A DNA stretch of 64,000 bases from Mucilaginibacter cryoferens (GTDB lineage Bacteria > Bacteroidota > Bacteroidia > Sphingobacteriales > Sphingobacteriaceae). Under the pieces are notes generated by a model. That model searched no databases, was not told the origin of the DNA, and was given only the letters and a program-made list of their open reading frames with translations. Where the stretch lies: assembly GCF_014205845.1 (NCBI RefSeq), contig NZ_JACHCR010000004.1, forward strand, positions 248,001 through 312,000, read 5' to 3'. Of the stretch, positions 8,586-18,077 are shown piece by piece (position 1 is the first letter of the stretch; each line of letters opens with the position of its first letter). Position numbers and translations under genes: made by a program.

Positions 8586-9587
8586 TTAATTTAAACGGTA
8601 AACCAATAGTTTAAAGCTATCGGGCACCGGCGTTTTTGTTCCGGGCTGAAAATCAACTACCGGTAAATATAGCTTATGGGTTAGCAAGTCGATAGCCATT
8701 GTTTTAGCCCTGTTTTGGGTGGTTATGGTTTGTATCAACGTGTATGTATCCGGTGTATCCTGTTTAAAAACGGTTGCTGTACCATCGCCGTTTGAGGCAA
8801 TTACCAGTTTATTTTTAGCATCGTAAACAACGGCATCTACACCGGCACCAATAGGTAAGGTTTGTACAACTTTGCCTGTTTGGGTATCTATTACGCTCAT
8901 GCCCTTGTTTTCGCGGCATACGGTAAACAAGCGTTGATTTTGTTTATCCAAAGCAATGCCGGTTGGACCACCGCAAGGTGTAAGCGGGTAATTGTTAATC
9001 ACTTTTAGGGTTTTGGTATCAATTACATTTAAGCTGCTCTTGTCTTCCAGGTTGTTATAGATCAGGCCGTTGCCATCGGCTACTGCAAACTCGGGCGCGC
9101 CGCCCATATCTATCGAGGCAACCTGCTTTAACTCTTTCGGATCTACCACCACACACGCGCTGCTATGGCCCTCAAAGGCGAAGATCTTTTTTGAATAAGG
9201 ATCATAAATAATACCATCGGCACCATTACCGGTTACCGCGATCTCTTTAACCACTTTTAAGGTTTTAATGTCAAAAGCAATAACCGCGTTGGCTTTACCA
9301 TCGCTTATAAAACCCAGGTTAAGCTCATTAACTATGGCAATGCCATGTACACCTTTCATATTGCCGATGGTACCAATAACTTTTTCGGTTTTAAGATCAA
9401 CAACGTTTACTGCGGTACCATGTGATGCGTATAAAACCTGGTTAGGCTGGTCGATATATACATAATCGTATCCGCCGTTGCCGGGTAGGGGGATAGTTTT
9501 ATCGGCTACGTAGCTTAAATTTTGGGCCGATGCAAAAAAAGGAACTGTAGTGAGTAACAGGAGGGTAAATAATTTAAGGTATTTCAT
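8586..9587 (-). CDS. Secreted YncE-family beta-propeller protein
   Basis: A 333-residue protein with an SPI signal peptide (LLLLTTVPFFASAQ). The mature part is built from repeated blades of about 40 residues with patterns like NVVDLKTEKVIGTI, VIAFDIKTLKVVKEI, NVIDTKTLKVINNY and VIDTQTGKVVQTL. This is typical of YVTN/YncE seven-bladed propellers. It is the last gene of a leftward cluster with a lipoprotein and a TonB receptor, suggesting a periplasmic binding or scaffolding role with that receptor. The ligand is not evident from sequence. A hairpin with a U-tract in the upstream gap may reduce its expression relative to the genes before it. Confidence 0.85.
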   Translation of the reverse strand: MKYLKLFTLLLLTTVPFFASAQNLSYVADKTIPLPGNGGYDYVYIDQPNQVLYASHGTAVNVVDLKTEKVIGTIGNMKGVHGIAIVNELNLGFISDGKANAVIAFDIKTLKVVKEIAVTGNGADGIIYDPYSKKIFAFEGHSSACVVVDPKELKQVASIDMGGAPEFAVADGNGLIYNNLEDKSSLNVIDTKTLKVINNYPLTPCGGPTGIALDKQNQRLFTVCRENKGMSVIDTQTGKVVQTLPIGAGVDAVVYDAKNKLVIASNGDGTATVFKQDTPDTYTLIQTITTQNRAKTMAIDLLTHKLYLPVVDFQPGTKTPVPDSFKLLVYRLN

Positions 9588-9615
9588 TTTCGGTTGTTTT
9601 AAATGGGTTATAAAA

Positions 9616-9650
9616 AAATAAGAACCTGGCTTTTGGCCAAATTCTTATTT
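9616..9650 (-). terminator. Hairpin between the beta-helix lipoprotein and yncE-like genes
   Basis: AAATAAGAA and TTCTTATTT form a 9-bp stem with an inner GGC/GCC pairing. Read leftward it is followed by a run of U residues. It is probably a terminator or attenuator between the two genes. Confidence 0.55.
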
Positions 9651-9668
9651 AATGGAATAATGTATTTT

Positions 9669-10880
9669 TTAGTGTTTGTTACCTTTACCATCAGATGTGT
9701 AGGCTCCAATATCGGCATTATAGGTAGGGTTACCTTTGCCAATTGCCGGCGACCCGCTTTTTAAATGGAAGTCGTTATTGTTTGCTGCACCATTTGGCAA
9801 CAGGAACGAACCATCAAAAGAAGTAAACGACGGATTGGCAGTGGCAATACTTGTTGAAATAATATCTGATGCTTGTGGCTTACCCGCAGCGCCTGCAGGG
9901 TAAAAACCGCTCCTTAAGTTAAGGGTGATGTTGGGAGTTGCAGTTTTATCTACATAAGTATCGGCAGTAGCATAAAATAAATTGTTGCCATAGCTTACAT
10001 TAGCTACGTCGGCATCTAAAAATATTTCTAAACCGTGGTAGCAGTTAACAATAATGTTGTTGTAAATACGTCCTTTGGCACTTACACCTGCCGAAACACC
10101 ACGGCCAGGCTCTGCTGCACCTCTTCTCCAGCCGCATGATACCAGGGTGTTGTTGTAAACATCAACACTGGTTTCGGCTGTTGTAACAACTGCGGCAGTT
10201 TCCAGTTTTACACCAGTACCTGCCTGGCTAAATACCACGTTATAGGCTACTACACCAGTGGCGCCGGTTTTAATATTAATGGCTTCACCATCGGTACTGC
10301 CGCCAGATTGGATAGTGTTTCTCAATACGGTTATCTGTGCTCCGCCAAATAAACCAAGACCATCGTCCTGGCCGTTCTCAACCCAGCTATCTTCAATATC
10401 AACTTTAATAGGTTTACTTACAACCAGGGTTCTTCTTGCCGAGCCGGTTTTATCCGGGCCGCCGGTGTTAAATATTTTTGTCCATTGAATGGTTACCGCC
10501 TGCGCACTATCGCATGCAAAACCACCCCAGGTGCCTGGTTTCTGTGTGTCGGAATCAAAAGAAACAGGAGCTGCCTGTGTACCCATTGATTGCAATACGC
10601 CTTGTATTTTAAATTGCGAATTGTTTTTAACAATAATGTTTGCACCAGACTGGGCCAATAATGTATCGCCAATTTTTACATATACATCATGGTTCATGGT
10701 ATAGGTTTTACCGGCCAGCAAAGTGCCTTTTTCAAACCCTCCAATAGTATCTGCATTTATTGGGTGCGACGGTGGTATAACCGGTTTAACAATGTTGGTG
10801 CTCTCGTTTTTAGAACACGCCGAGATGGATGCTGCCAATGCAATAGCTGCTATCCAGTAAGAAATTTGTTTGGTTTTCAT
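9669..10880 (-). CDS. Lipoprotein with right-handed parallel beta-helix
   Basis: A 403-residue protein with a lipoprotein signal (ASISAC, Cys22). From about residue 60 it shows a regular series of short strands with asparagine and glycine turns (VYNNTLVSCGWRRG, RIYNNIIVNCYHGLEIF, VSYGNNLFYATAD), typical of parallel beta-helix proteins such as pectate-lyase-like folds. No lyase or hydrolase catalytic triad could be identified. It lies 24 bases downstream of a TonB-dependent receptor and upstream of the YncE-like gene, so the three probably act together at the outer membrane. It may be a surface ligand-binding partner of the receptor. Confidence 0.75.
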   Translation of the reverse strand: MKTKQISYWIAAIALAASISACSKNESTNIVKPVIPPSHPINADTIGGFEKGTLLAGKTYTMNHDVYVKIGDTLLAQSGANIIVKNNSQFKIQGVLQSMGTQAAPVSFDSDTQKPGTWGGFACDSAQAVTIQWTKIFNTGGPDKTGSARRTLVVSKPIKVDIEDSWVENGQDDGLGLFGGAQITVLRNTIQSGGSTDGEAINIKTGATGVVAYNVVFSQAGTGVKLETAAVVTTAETSVDVYNNTLVSCGWRRGAAEPGRGVSAGVSAKGRIYNNIIVNCYHGLEIFLDADVANVSYGNNLFYATADTYVDKTATPNITLNLRSGFYPAGAAGKPQASDIISTSIATANPSFTSFDGSFLLPNGAANNNDFHLKSGSPAIGKGNPTYNADIGAYTSDGKGNKH

Positions 10881-10904
10881 TTTTTCGATAAATTTTGTTT
10901 ACTG

Positions 10905-13640
10905 TTAATAATTGTAACGCAGGCCCGCCAGATAAGTAGCCTTTGTTACCTCGTTGCCATTTTGGAAATTGTGTAATACAACAGTGGTGTGTGTATTTAA
11001 GAGATTATTTAATTTGGTGAATATGGTAAAGTGTTTGCTGATGACTTTATCGGCCGAAAATGCCAGGGTTGATAAAGGTTGTTGTATGTAGTTATCGCCA
11101 TTGTCGGGATAAATACCTACCAATGTTTTACCTAAGTATTGGTAGGCTACCTGTACATTTAATTTAGCCTTGGTATTGCGGTATAAAAAAGATACGTTAA
11201 GGTCATGTACAGATGCACCTGTTAACATCCGGTGTTCTGTAACCAAATTAGGGTGCCCATCTACCGCGGGAGTAATCCTGTCTATCTTTTGCCCGGCAAC
11301 ATCAGAGTAGTTGTAGGCATAGTTACCGCTAACACCGTAATTGCCCCAAAAGCGGGTGTAGGCAAGTTCGACACCGGCCACTTTGGCATCGGCCGAGTTC
11401 ATGGGCTGGTAAATGGTATTGGCGCCGCTGTTGCCGTTGTAAGAGTATTCGATGGGGTTGGTTAACTTTTTATAATACACCCCGAAAAAGAACTGCTCGT
11501 CGGCTTTAGGGAAAAGTTCGTAACGTAAATCGAGGTTATTGGAGGTAGTATGTTTTAAGTTTGGATTGCCCTCTACCGCTGTGCCACCTGTACTTGGGGG
11601 GATTGTTGGCACCAACTCGAAATAAGCAGGGCGGGCTATAGACGAAAAATAGGCGAGCCTTAGGTTGGCTTTATCGGTCAGTTTATATTTAAAACTAATG
11701 CTGGGTAGTATGTCTGTATAGTTTTTTGTTACATCAGATGCGTTTGTAACATCCTGCCTTACATGGAAACCCTGCGAGGTAACCTCGGTACGTACACCAC
11801 CAAATATATCTAACCGGGGTAGTGTAAGCTTAAATTCGCCATAGTAAGCGGTGATGTTTTCAAAGGCATTGTAATTGTTGATGTTAAAATCGCCTGCACC
11901 AAGTGGAGTGTAAACATTCCATTGCGCGGTGTTGATATCGGTAAAAACAGATTTGCCGCCATCGGCATTGGCTACAGGGCGTAAAATGTATTCATCCTCG
12001 TAATTGTACCTGGTTTTATGACGGTAAAGCCCTCCGGCCTTTAATTCCAGTACCGAGTTGTTGAAAAATGTTTTATAGCTAATGCTACCTGCCCCATTAT
12101 AATCCTTATCCTCGTTGTGGGCCCATATCCGGTCTATATTATCAAAATAATTAGGGCTTTTGGTGTATACATGTGTTGTAGGATCGTAGGTGATCAATAT
12201 GTTGGTATTGATATCGGCCTGATCTGGCGTACGTACATAGGCATCAGAAAACGCGCCGTACCAGTTAAAAGTAAAATGTTTATTTAGCACATGTTCGCCT
12301 GCAATTTTCAGGTTCTCGATTATCTGATGGGTAAGGGTTGATTGGTAAATGCTGTTTACCGGGCCTGTGCCAGGTACCGTACGGCCACCATTACCACCGG
12401 TAATAGAAGTATCTGCCGTAACCGATGCCTCTTGTAGCCGTGAGTACAGTAATACGTTATCTAAAGTGATCTTATTTCTATCGTTTATCTTATAATCCAG
12501 ATGAGTTATCAGGTTATTAAGCTCCTGGTGGCTGGATATGCTGCGGTTATAAATATCATTGATGCGGGGCCTGCGGTCGGGATCGGCCGGATCGGCATTA
12601 CCATCATTGCCTTCGGTGTTTGAGCCAAAGTAATTGTTTTGATAGCTATCGCCTATAACAAAGCCCAGTTTACCTTTTAAAAACCGTTCGCCATAGCTTA
12701 CAGTAACCGTAGCCGAAGGAGGTGGAGTTATGTTTTTAAAATCGAGGTTTGAGCGGGTAAAGTCATTAGGCTGGGCAACATAATTGGGGCCGTTAGCTTC
12801 AGACGGGCTGTATTTTTTTATATCCGTGGTAGAAAAGTTGAGAAATTTCCTGTCGATAAAAATCTGGTTGTACCCAACAGATCCGGTTGCCGAGATCTCT
12901 CTCTTTTCTGGTGCATCCTTAAAAACAAGGTTAACGGTACCGCCAATAGCATCGCCTTCCATTTCGGGCAGTAAGGTTTTATTAACCTCTATACGGGCCA
13001 GCAGATCTGAGGGTACAATACTCAAAGAAACCAGCCTGGTTTTACTTGATGGACTTGCAATTTTTACCCCATTAATAAGGGTATTATTATAGCGTGGCTC
13101 GAGCCCCCTTATAATAGCATAAGCATCGTCGCCGCCTGCATTACGCTGAATGGTAACGCCAGATACCCGCTGCAATACGTTTGCCGCATTAATATCGGGC
13201 GATTTCTCGATGGCCTTTGCGCTAACTACGTTTTTTAAATTATCGGCGTTTTTCTCGCTGGCTCTGGCGGCAGCTTCGGTTTCGGTTGCCAGCCTGCCTT
13301 GTACATTTACAGTTTGGAGGTTGTTAAGGCTTTCTGTTAAGGTTATATTTAGGGTTAATACCTGGCCTGCGGCAAGGGTTACTTCTTTTTCGAACTTTGC
13401 AAAACCCACGTAAGATAGTTTTATCTTGTACTTTCCGGGAGCGAGAGCGCCTATGGTGAATTTACCGGCGCCATCGGTATTTGCACCCTTGTGCAAGTCG
13501 TCTAAATGAACGTATGCGCCGGGTAGGGGTTCTTTATTTAAAGCACTTTGTACAACACCGGTTATAGTTGCATTTTGTGCAAAAGCAATTGCCGGAAGAA
13601 AGAGAATAATTATTGAAAACAAGTAAATTTTGCGAGCCAT
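10905..13640 (-). CDS. TonB-dependent outer-membrane receptor with carboxypeptidase-like N-terminal domain
   Basis: About 911 residues from the chosen start at 13640 (MARKIYLFSIIILFLPAIAFAQ, a clean SPI signal). An in-frame ATG at 13658 adds six residues but fits the signal less well. After the signal come a CarboxypepD_reg-like domain (about 22-100), a plug domain (about 125-240, with VLQRVSGVTIQRNAGGDDAY and INGVKIASPSSKTR) and a large beta barrel ending in an aromatic strand (AGLRYNY). There is no STN domain, so it is probably not controlled by a transmembrane sigma/anti-sigma relay. It lacks the SusC-type plug signature and has no SusD partner. It heads a three-gene cluster with a beta-helix lipoprotein and a YncE-like protein. 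The substrate is unknown. Confidence 0.9.
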   Translation of the reverse strand: MARKIYLFSIIILFLPAIAFAQNATITGVVQSALNKEPLPGAYVHLDDLHKGANTDGAGKFTIGALAPGKYKIKLSYVGFAKFEKEVTLAAGQVLTLNITLTESLNNLQTVNVQGRLATETEAAARASEKNADNLKNVVSAKAIEKSPDINAANVLQRVSGVTIQRNAGGDDAYAIIRGLEPRYNNTLINGVKIASPSSKTRLVSLSIVPSDLLARIEVNKTLLPEMEGDAIGGTVNLVFKDAPEKREISATGSVGYNQIFIDRKFLNFSTTDIKKYSPSEANGPNYVAQPNDFTRSNLDFKNITPPPSATVTVSYGERFLKGKLGFVIGDSYQNNYFGSNTEGNDGNADPADPDRRPRINDIYNRSISSHQELNNLITHLDYKINDRNKITLDNVLLYSRLQEASVTADTSITGGNGGRTVPGTGPVNSIYQSTLTHQIIENLKIAGEHVLNKHFTFNWYGAFSDAYVRTPDQADINTNILITYDPTTHVYTKSPNYFDNIDRIWAHNEDKDYNGAGSISYKTFFNNSVLELKAGGLYRHKTRYNYEDEYILRPVANADGGKSVFTDINTAQWNVYTPLGAGDFNINNYNAFENITAYYGEFKLTLPRLDIFGGVRTEVTSQGFHVRQDVTNASDVTKNYTDILPSISFKYKLTDKANLRLAYFSSIARPAYFELVPTIPPSTGGTAVEGNPNLKHTTSNNLDLRYELFPKADEQFFFGVYYKKLTNPIEYSYNGNSGANTIYQPMNSADAKVAGVELAYTRFWGNYGVSGNYAYNYSDVAGQKIDRITPAVDGHPNLVTEHRMLTGASVHDLNVSFLYRNTKAKLNVQVAYQYLGKTLVGIYPDNGDNYIQQPLSTLAFSADKVISKHFTIFTKLNNLLNTHTTVVLHNFQNGNEVTKATYLAGLRYNY

Positions 13641-14163
13641 ATTGCTGATTTGCTGCAAACTACCCGGCTAAATCTGTGTTAATTCTGAATAATGCCAGCC
13701 CGGAAAATAACTTAACCTATTGATAATTATGTATTAATAAAACGGGGCGATCTATGATGATATAGAGGTTTTAGGCATACAATAAAGTAACAATATGTTA
13801 ATCACCCCAGCCTGCCAGGGGAGCAAGGGTTTTTGGAGCAAGGAATAAGGACATTCGGATAAAGTACTTTTGTACCTGGCAGATCTGTTGTTTGAACCCG
13901 GATTTGCATCGTTAAATAGATAGGAGAATTGGTACTAGTACGATTGCGGGGTAGGAAGGGGCTTCATCATCATTACAAGCGTTCGGGTGTTCGGGCAGAA
14001 GATTGGTGTCTGAAAACTTAACTATTTGATTTTTAGTAAATTGAATAATTGCCAGTTTTATAAACCGAACACTTAATTTATTGATTTGTAATTTGTTAGG
14101 TGTTCGGCTCGCTGACTATACATGTATCTCCACAAAAAAGCGAACACCTGCTTCCACACAAAA
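13641..14163. other. Intergenic region without a recognisable gene
   Basis: About 520 bases between the TonB receptor start and the symporter terminator. It is AT-rich with several copies of a GTGTTCG or CGAACAC word. GGTGTTCG and CGAACACC around 14099-14148 could pair over about 40 bases. The right-hand part of the receptor promoter should lie here. No open frame looks like a protein. Confidence 0.5.
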
Positions 14164-14192
14164 AATCCCCCGGCAATTAAGCCGTGGGGATT
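14164..14192 (-). terminator. Rho-independent terminator of the symporter gene
   Basis: AATCCCC-C-GGC pairs with GCC-GT-GGGGATT around an AATTAA loop. Read leftward, a run of six U residues follows. It begins 34 bases after the symporter stop codon. Confidence 0.8.
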
Positions 14193-14225
14193 CAATCAAT
14201 GTAAACCTATAGAACTATCGTGGGG

Positions 14226-15932
14226 TTACCAAAACTTCACATAAAGCATGGTAAGCAATAATAATGTAACGATGATTAATGCCATGGTAGATTTCTCCAC
14301 CTTGAACATAGCACGTGGAATATCAAATGCTTTGGGGTTAATTTTTGGCCCGGCAAGGCTAACAGCCACCATCGCAATAATGGTGAACATAAATGATAGC
14401 CCCATACATATCAGGAACGGAATTTCCCAGCCACCCTTACCATTAGGGAAGGCGGTATAAAGGACCGTTTCGTGCCCAAACAAGGCCGGCGCAAAGTTGT
14501 TGAACAATACCGACATGGCAAAGCCCATCAATATGCCCACTATAGCCGCAGCACCTGTGGTCCGTTTCCAGAAGAAACCTAAAATAAATATGGCAAATAT
14601 CCCCGGACTGATATAGCCCGTGTATTTTTGGATATAGGTAAAACCACCTTCGCCGCCAATGCCCAGCATATCTTTCCATGTTAACAGTATAGAGAATACC
14701 AGGGCTGCAAGTATGGTTAGCTTACCCACCCATACCATCTTCTTTTCATCGGCATTTTTAGCAATATGCTTTTTGTAAATATCCAACGTGAAAATTGTAG
14801 AGATACTGTTGGCCTTACCCGCTAATGATGCCACAATAGCAGCTGTAAGCGCCGCTACCGAAAGGCCCTTTAAGCCGGTAGGCAAAAAGCCCAAAATAGC
14901 CGAGTAGGCGTTATCCGAATTAAAGTGCCCGCCCGAGGCCATTTCCTGTTGTAAACCACCGTTTTTGTATAATACATAAGCGGCTATACCGGGTATTACT
15001 ACAATTATAGGCATAGCCAGTTTCATTAAACCGGCAAACAGGATACCTGTACGCGCGGTTTTAAGATTGGCACCCAACGCACGCTGAGTAATGTATTGGT
15101 TACAACCCCAATAATTAAGGTTCACTATCCATTGGCCTGCAAAATACATGGCAATACCTGGCAGCGCAAGGTATTTGGTGATCTCGGCCTGTGGTGCACC
15201 TGGTTTTGGTTTAGCCATCATCATTTTAAAGTGCTCCGGCGAATCTTTAAACATGGCCTTTAAACCAGCTACGGCATCTTTACCTAAACCAAAATGCTCG
15301 CTCACCAGGGTGAGGGCTATGTAAGTAGTGGCTAAACCACCAATTACCAATACCAGTACTTGTATTACGTCGGTAAAACCAATCACCTTCATACCGCCAA
15401 GGGTAATAAACAAGGCAAACACGGCCAGCGCTATAATGATGATATGCATGCTGCCCATATCGCCGCCTATCAGGTTATTGATGGCCAGCGCACCTAGGTA
15501 GAGGATGCTGGTAAGGTTTACAAACACGTATAAAAACAGCCAGAAGATGGCCATAATGAAACTCACAGTTTCGTTATACCTTGTATGCAAAAACTGTGGC
15601 ATGGTGAATATCTTATTTTTGAGATACACCGGGATAAACCATACGGCCACAATAATTAGCGCGATAGCCGCTACCCACTCATAAGCTGCTACAGCCAAAC
15701 CCACCGCGAAGCCTTGCCCGCTGGTGCCAATAAACTGCTCGGCAGATATGTTGGATGCAATAAGCGATGCACCAATGGCCCACCAGGTAAGCGAACCCTC
15801 GGCCAAAAAGAAATCATGACTCGCCGATATGCTCGCCTTTTTTTTGCGGCTATACACCCAGTAACCATAACTGGATACCACAACAAAATAGATCACGAAT
15901 ATGACGTAATCGATGGTTGAAAATTTATTCAT
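14226..15932 (-). CDS. Sodium/sugar symporter of the SSS (SGLT-like) family
   Basis: A 568-residue integral membrane protein with about 14 hydrophobic segments. SSS hallmarks include an N-terminal IDYVIFVIYFVVVSSYGYW segment, FFLAEGSLTWWAIGASLIASNISAEQFIGTSG and a NYWGCNQYITQRALGA motif like those of vSGLT-type galactose carriers. It lies downstream of araA in the same direction, with a hairpin between them. L-arabinose (or another pentose) is therefore the likely substrate, imported with sodium across the inner membrane. Substrate is inferred from context, because related carriers also take galactose or other sugars. Confidence 0.85.
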   Translation of the reverse strand: MNKFSTIDYVIFVIYFVVVSSYGYWVYSRKKKASISASHDFFLAEGSLTWWAIGASLIASNISAEQFIGTSGQGFAVGLAVAAYEWVAAIALIIVAVWFIPVYLKNKIFTMPQFLHTRYNETVSFIMAIFWLFLYVFVNLTSILYLGALAINNLIGGDMGSMHIIIIALAVFALFITLGGMKVIGFTDVIQVLVLVIGGLATTYIALTLVSEHFGLGKDAVAGLKAMFKDSPEHFKMMMAKPKPGAPQAEITKYLALPGIAMYFAGQWIVNLNYWGCNQYITQRALGANLKTARTGILFAGLMKLAMPIIVVIPGIAAYVLYKNGGLQQEMASGGHFNSDNAYSAILGFLPTGLKGLSVAALTAAIVASLAGKANSISTIFTLDIYKKHIAKNADEKKMVWVGKLTILAALVFSILLTWKDMLGIGGEGGFTYIQKYTGYISPGIFAIFILGFFWKRTTGAAAIVGILMGFAMSVLFNNFAPALFGHETVLYTAFPNGKGGWEIPFLICMGLSFMFTIIAMVAVSLAGPKINPKAFDIPRAMFKVEKSTMALIIVTLLLLTMLYVKFW

Positions 15933-15989
15933 AATTAGGGTTTAAATTATTTTGGTTCAATCTGTTCTTTATTGGTTTCATTTTATTTA

Positions 15990-16027
15990 AAACAGGCAAC
16001 CGGAATCCCATCTTGGGTTGCCTGTTT
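15990..16027 (-). terminator. Hairpin between araA and the symporter gene
   Basis: A 12-bp perfect stem, AAACAGGCAACC and GGTTGCCTGTTT, with a 14-nt loop. Read leftward it is followed by a U-rich tail. It suggests that the symporter is expressed at a different level or from its own promoter. Confidence 0.65.
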
Positions 16028-16051
16028 GGTATTTGTTCAAAATATTGGTCA

Positions 16052-16180
16052 TTGCTTCGTACCTACCCTACAACAAGTTAAAAACGCTTGTCATTCTGAG
16101 GTACGAAGAATCTATTATTCGCCATAGATCTTCGCTCTGTATAGTAGGCGAATAGATCCTTCGTGCCTCAGGATGACAAG
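16052..16180. repeat. Interspersed repeat family R2, copy 2
   Basis: The direct counterpart of 251-380, with the same ordered blocks and a hairpin-forming centre. It lies in the 15933-16429 gap between araA and the symporter gene. Confidence 0.7.
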
Positions 16181-16319
16181 TAGTAGATTTAATCCTTCTG
16201 TCCTTGCTCCTTAATCCCCAAGTCTTTACTCCAAAAAAGGGCGTTACCTTCGGCCCGGGCTATCCGCTCATACTGCACGGGCCTTAGGCTCGTGGCCGGT
16301 ATCCGCTGCTATCCCTAAC

Positions 16320-16436
16320 GCGGAAGCCTCATCCTGCCCTCTCCAAAGGAGAGGGTTCTGATGAACTTGATGTAAATATTGCAACGCAGGACAATGAAGT
16401 CCTCTCCTTTGGAGAGGATTTAGGTGAGGCTACTTA
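16320..16436. repeat. Palindromic CCTCTCC-type intergenic repeat
   Basis: Two self-complementary modules (CCCTCTCCAAAGGAGAGGG and CCTCTCCTTTGGAGAGG) are enclosed by AGCCTCA and TGAGGCT ends. The right end overlaps the last bases of araA. Similar GC-rich palindromes occur at 35208-35322 and 36885-36991. Confidence 0.55.
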
Positions 16437-17920
16437 TAAGCCACCTCATTCCACATAATCTCATTTCTGAACTGTGGTATAGTTGTATCCTTGCCAATCC
16501 TCAAAAACTCAATCCCGGCCATATCAGCAAAATCCTGTAAATGTTCGGCAGTTAAGTTTTGACTGTAGGCAGTATGGTGAGCGCCGCCGCCATAGATCCA
16601 GGCTGCACAGCCGGTTTTCATATCGGGCAGTGGTTTCCAAAGCACGCGGGCTACAGGGAGGTTTGGCAGGTCTTCAACCGGTTCAACGGCTTCAACTTCG
16701 TTAATCAGCAGGCGGAAACGGTTTCCCATGTCTACAATTGAGGCGTTAAGCGCTGCACCGCCGGCCACATTAAATACCAAACGCGCAGGATCGGCCTTGC
16801 CGCCAATACCCAGCGGGTGAACTTCTAATGATGCTTTACCGTTGGCTAATGACGCATCAACCTCCAGCATATGCGAACCTAATACCAAAGCGTTGTTTGG
16901 GTCAAAATGGTAAGTGTAATCTTCCATAAAGGCATTACCACCTGGCAGGCCTGCACCCATTACTTTAAATGCACGTACCAGGGCAGCTGTTTTCCAGTCA
17001 CCTTCCCCGGCAAAGCCAAAGCCATCGGCCATCAGGCGCTGGGCTGCAATACCCGGTAGTTGTATCATGCCATGCAGATCTTCAAATGTATCTGAGAAGC
17101 CTTTAAAGCCACCGTCAACCAAAAACTTGCGCAAGCCCAACTCAATCTTCGCCGCATCATAAACCGACTGGTGTTTAGCACCGCCTTTTTTAAGGTCATC
17201 GGCCATGGTATAGGTAGCCTCGTACTCTTCAATCAGTTCGCTGATAGATTCTTCACTTACCGCATTGATCACGGCAACCAGATCACCAATACCATAGGTA
17301 TTTACAGAGAAACCGAATTTCAATTCAGCCTCTACTTTATCGCCGTCGGTAACAGCTACAAAGCGCATGTTATCGCCAAAGCGTACAAATTTGGCACCTT
17401 GCCAGTCGTGCCAGCCGGCAGCGGCGCGTGTCCAGGTTTCAATTTGGGCTAAAGCCTCAGGGTCTTGCCAATGCCCAACCACCACCTTGCGGTTAATGCG
17501 CATGCGCGATACCATAAAGCCAAACTCGCGGTCGCCATGGGCGCTTTGGTTCAGGTTCATAAAATCCATGTCAATGCTGCTCCATGGAATATCCCGGTTA
17601 TATTGCGTATGCAAGTGTAGCATCGGTTTTTTAAGGATGCTTAAGCCCCGAATCCACATTTTAGCCGGACTAAATGTGTGCATCCAGGTAATAATGCCGA
17701 TGCAGTTTTCAGCTACGTTAGCAGCTTGCAGGGTTTCATAAATTTCTTCGGTCGATTTTACAACAGGCTTGTAAACAACACGTACCGGAATATTGCCGGT
17801 AGCGTCAATACCTGCCGCAATTTCCTGCGAGTGCTCAGCAACTTTTTTTAATGTTTCTTCTCCGTATAAGTTTTGGCTTCCTGTAATAAACCAAACTTCA
17901 AATGTTTTAAGGTCGATCAT
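16430..17920 (-). CDS. araA: L-arabinose isomerase
   Basis: A 496-residue cytoplasmic enzyme that converts L-arabinose to L-ribulose. The N-terminus ([20 protein letters not shown]) is the araA signature. The expected metal and catalytic residues appear in order: Glu in [15 protein letters not shown], Glu in FMEDYTYHF, His in VLGSHMLEV and His in [10 protein letters not shown]. Length matches the family (about 500). It follows GH27, araD and araB on the minus strand, with a 157-base gap containing 16-nt tandem repeats. AraR probably controls it along with its neighbours. Very secure. Confidence 0.98.
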   Translation of the reverse strand: MIDLKTFEVWFITGSQNLYGEETLKKVAEHSQEIAAGIDATGNIPVRVVYKPVVKSTEEIYETLQAANVAENCIGIITWMHTFSPAKMWIRGLSILKKPMLHLHTQYNRDIPWSSIDMDFMNLNQSAHGDREFGFMVSRMRINRKVVVGHWQDPEALAQIETWTRAAAGWHDWQGAKFVRFGDNMRFVAVTDGDKVEAELKFGFSVNTYGIGDLVAVINAVSEESISELIEEYEATYTMADDLKKGGAKHQSVYDAAKIELGLRKFLVDGGFKGFSDTFEDLHGMIQLPGIAAQRLMADGFGFAGEGDWKTAALVRAFKVMGAGLPGGNAFMEDYTYHFDPNNALVLGSHMLEVDASLANGKASLEVHPLGIGGKADPARLVFNVAGGAALNASIVDMGNRFRLLINEVEAVEPVEDLPNLPVARVLWKPLPDMKTGCAAWIYGGGAHHTAYSQNLTAEHLQDFADMAGIEFLRIGKDTTIPQFRNEIMWNEVAYK

Positions 17921-17926
17921 ATGTTT

Positions 17927-17990
17927 AATTAGTGAATTATTGAACTAGTGAGTTATTGAATTAGTGGGTTGTTGAATTAATGATTTAGTG
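17927..17990. repeat. Four tandem 16-nt repeats before araA
   Basis: Four consecutive 16-base units, starting AATTAGTGAATTATTG and diverging by one to five bases, begin 6 bases upstream of the araA start codon. A fifth partial unit follows. They occupy the untranslated leader of araA and could affect translation or represent slippage-prone DNA. Confidence 0.6.
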
Positions 17991-18077
17991 AATTATTTAT
18001 GGCTATCGTTCGATAATTATATAATGTTAACTACGTCCTTTTCAAATCAATAATTCAGTCAATCAATAAATCAATAA

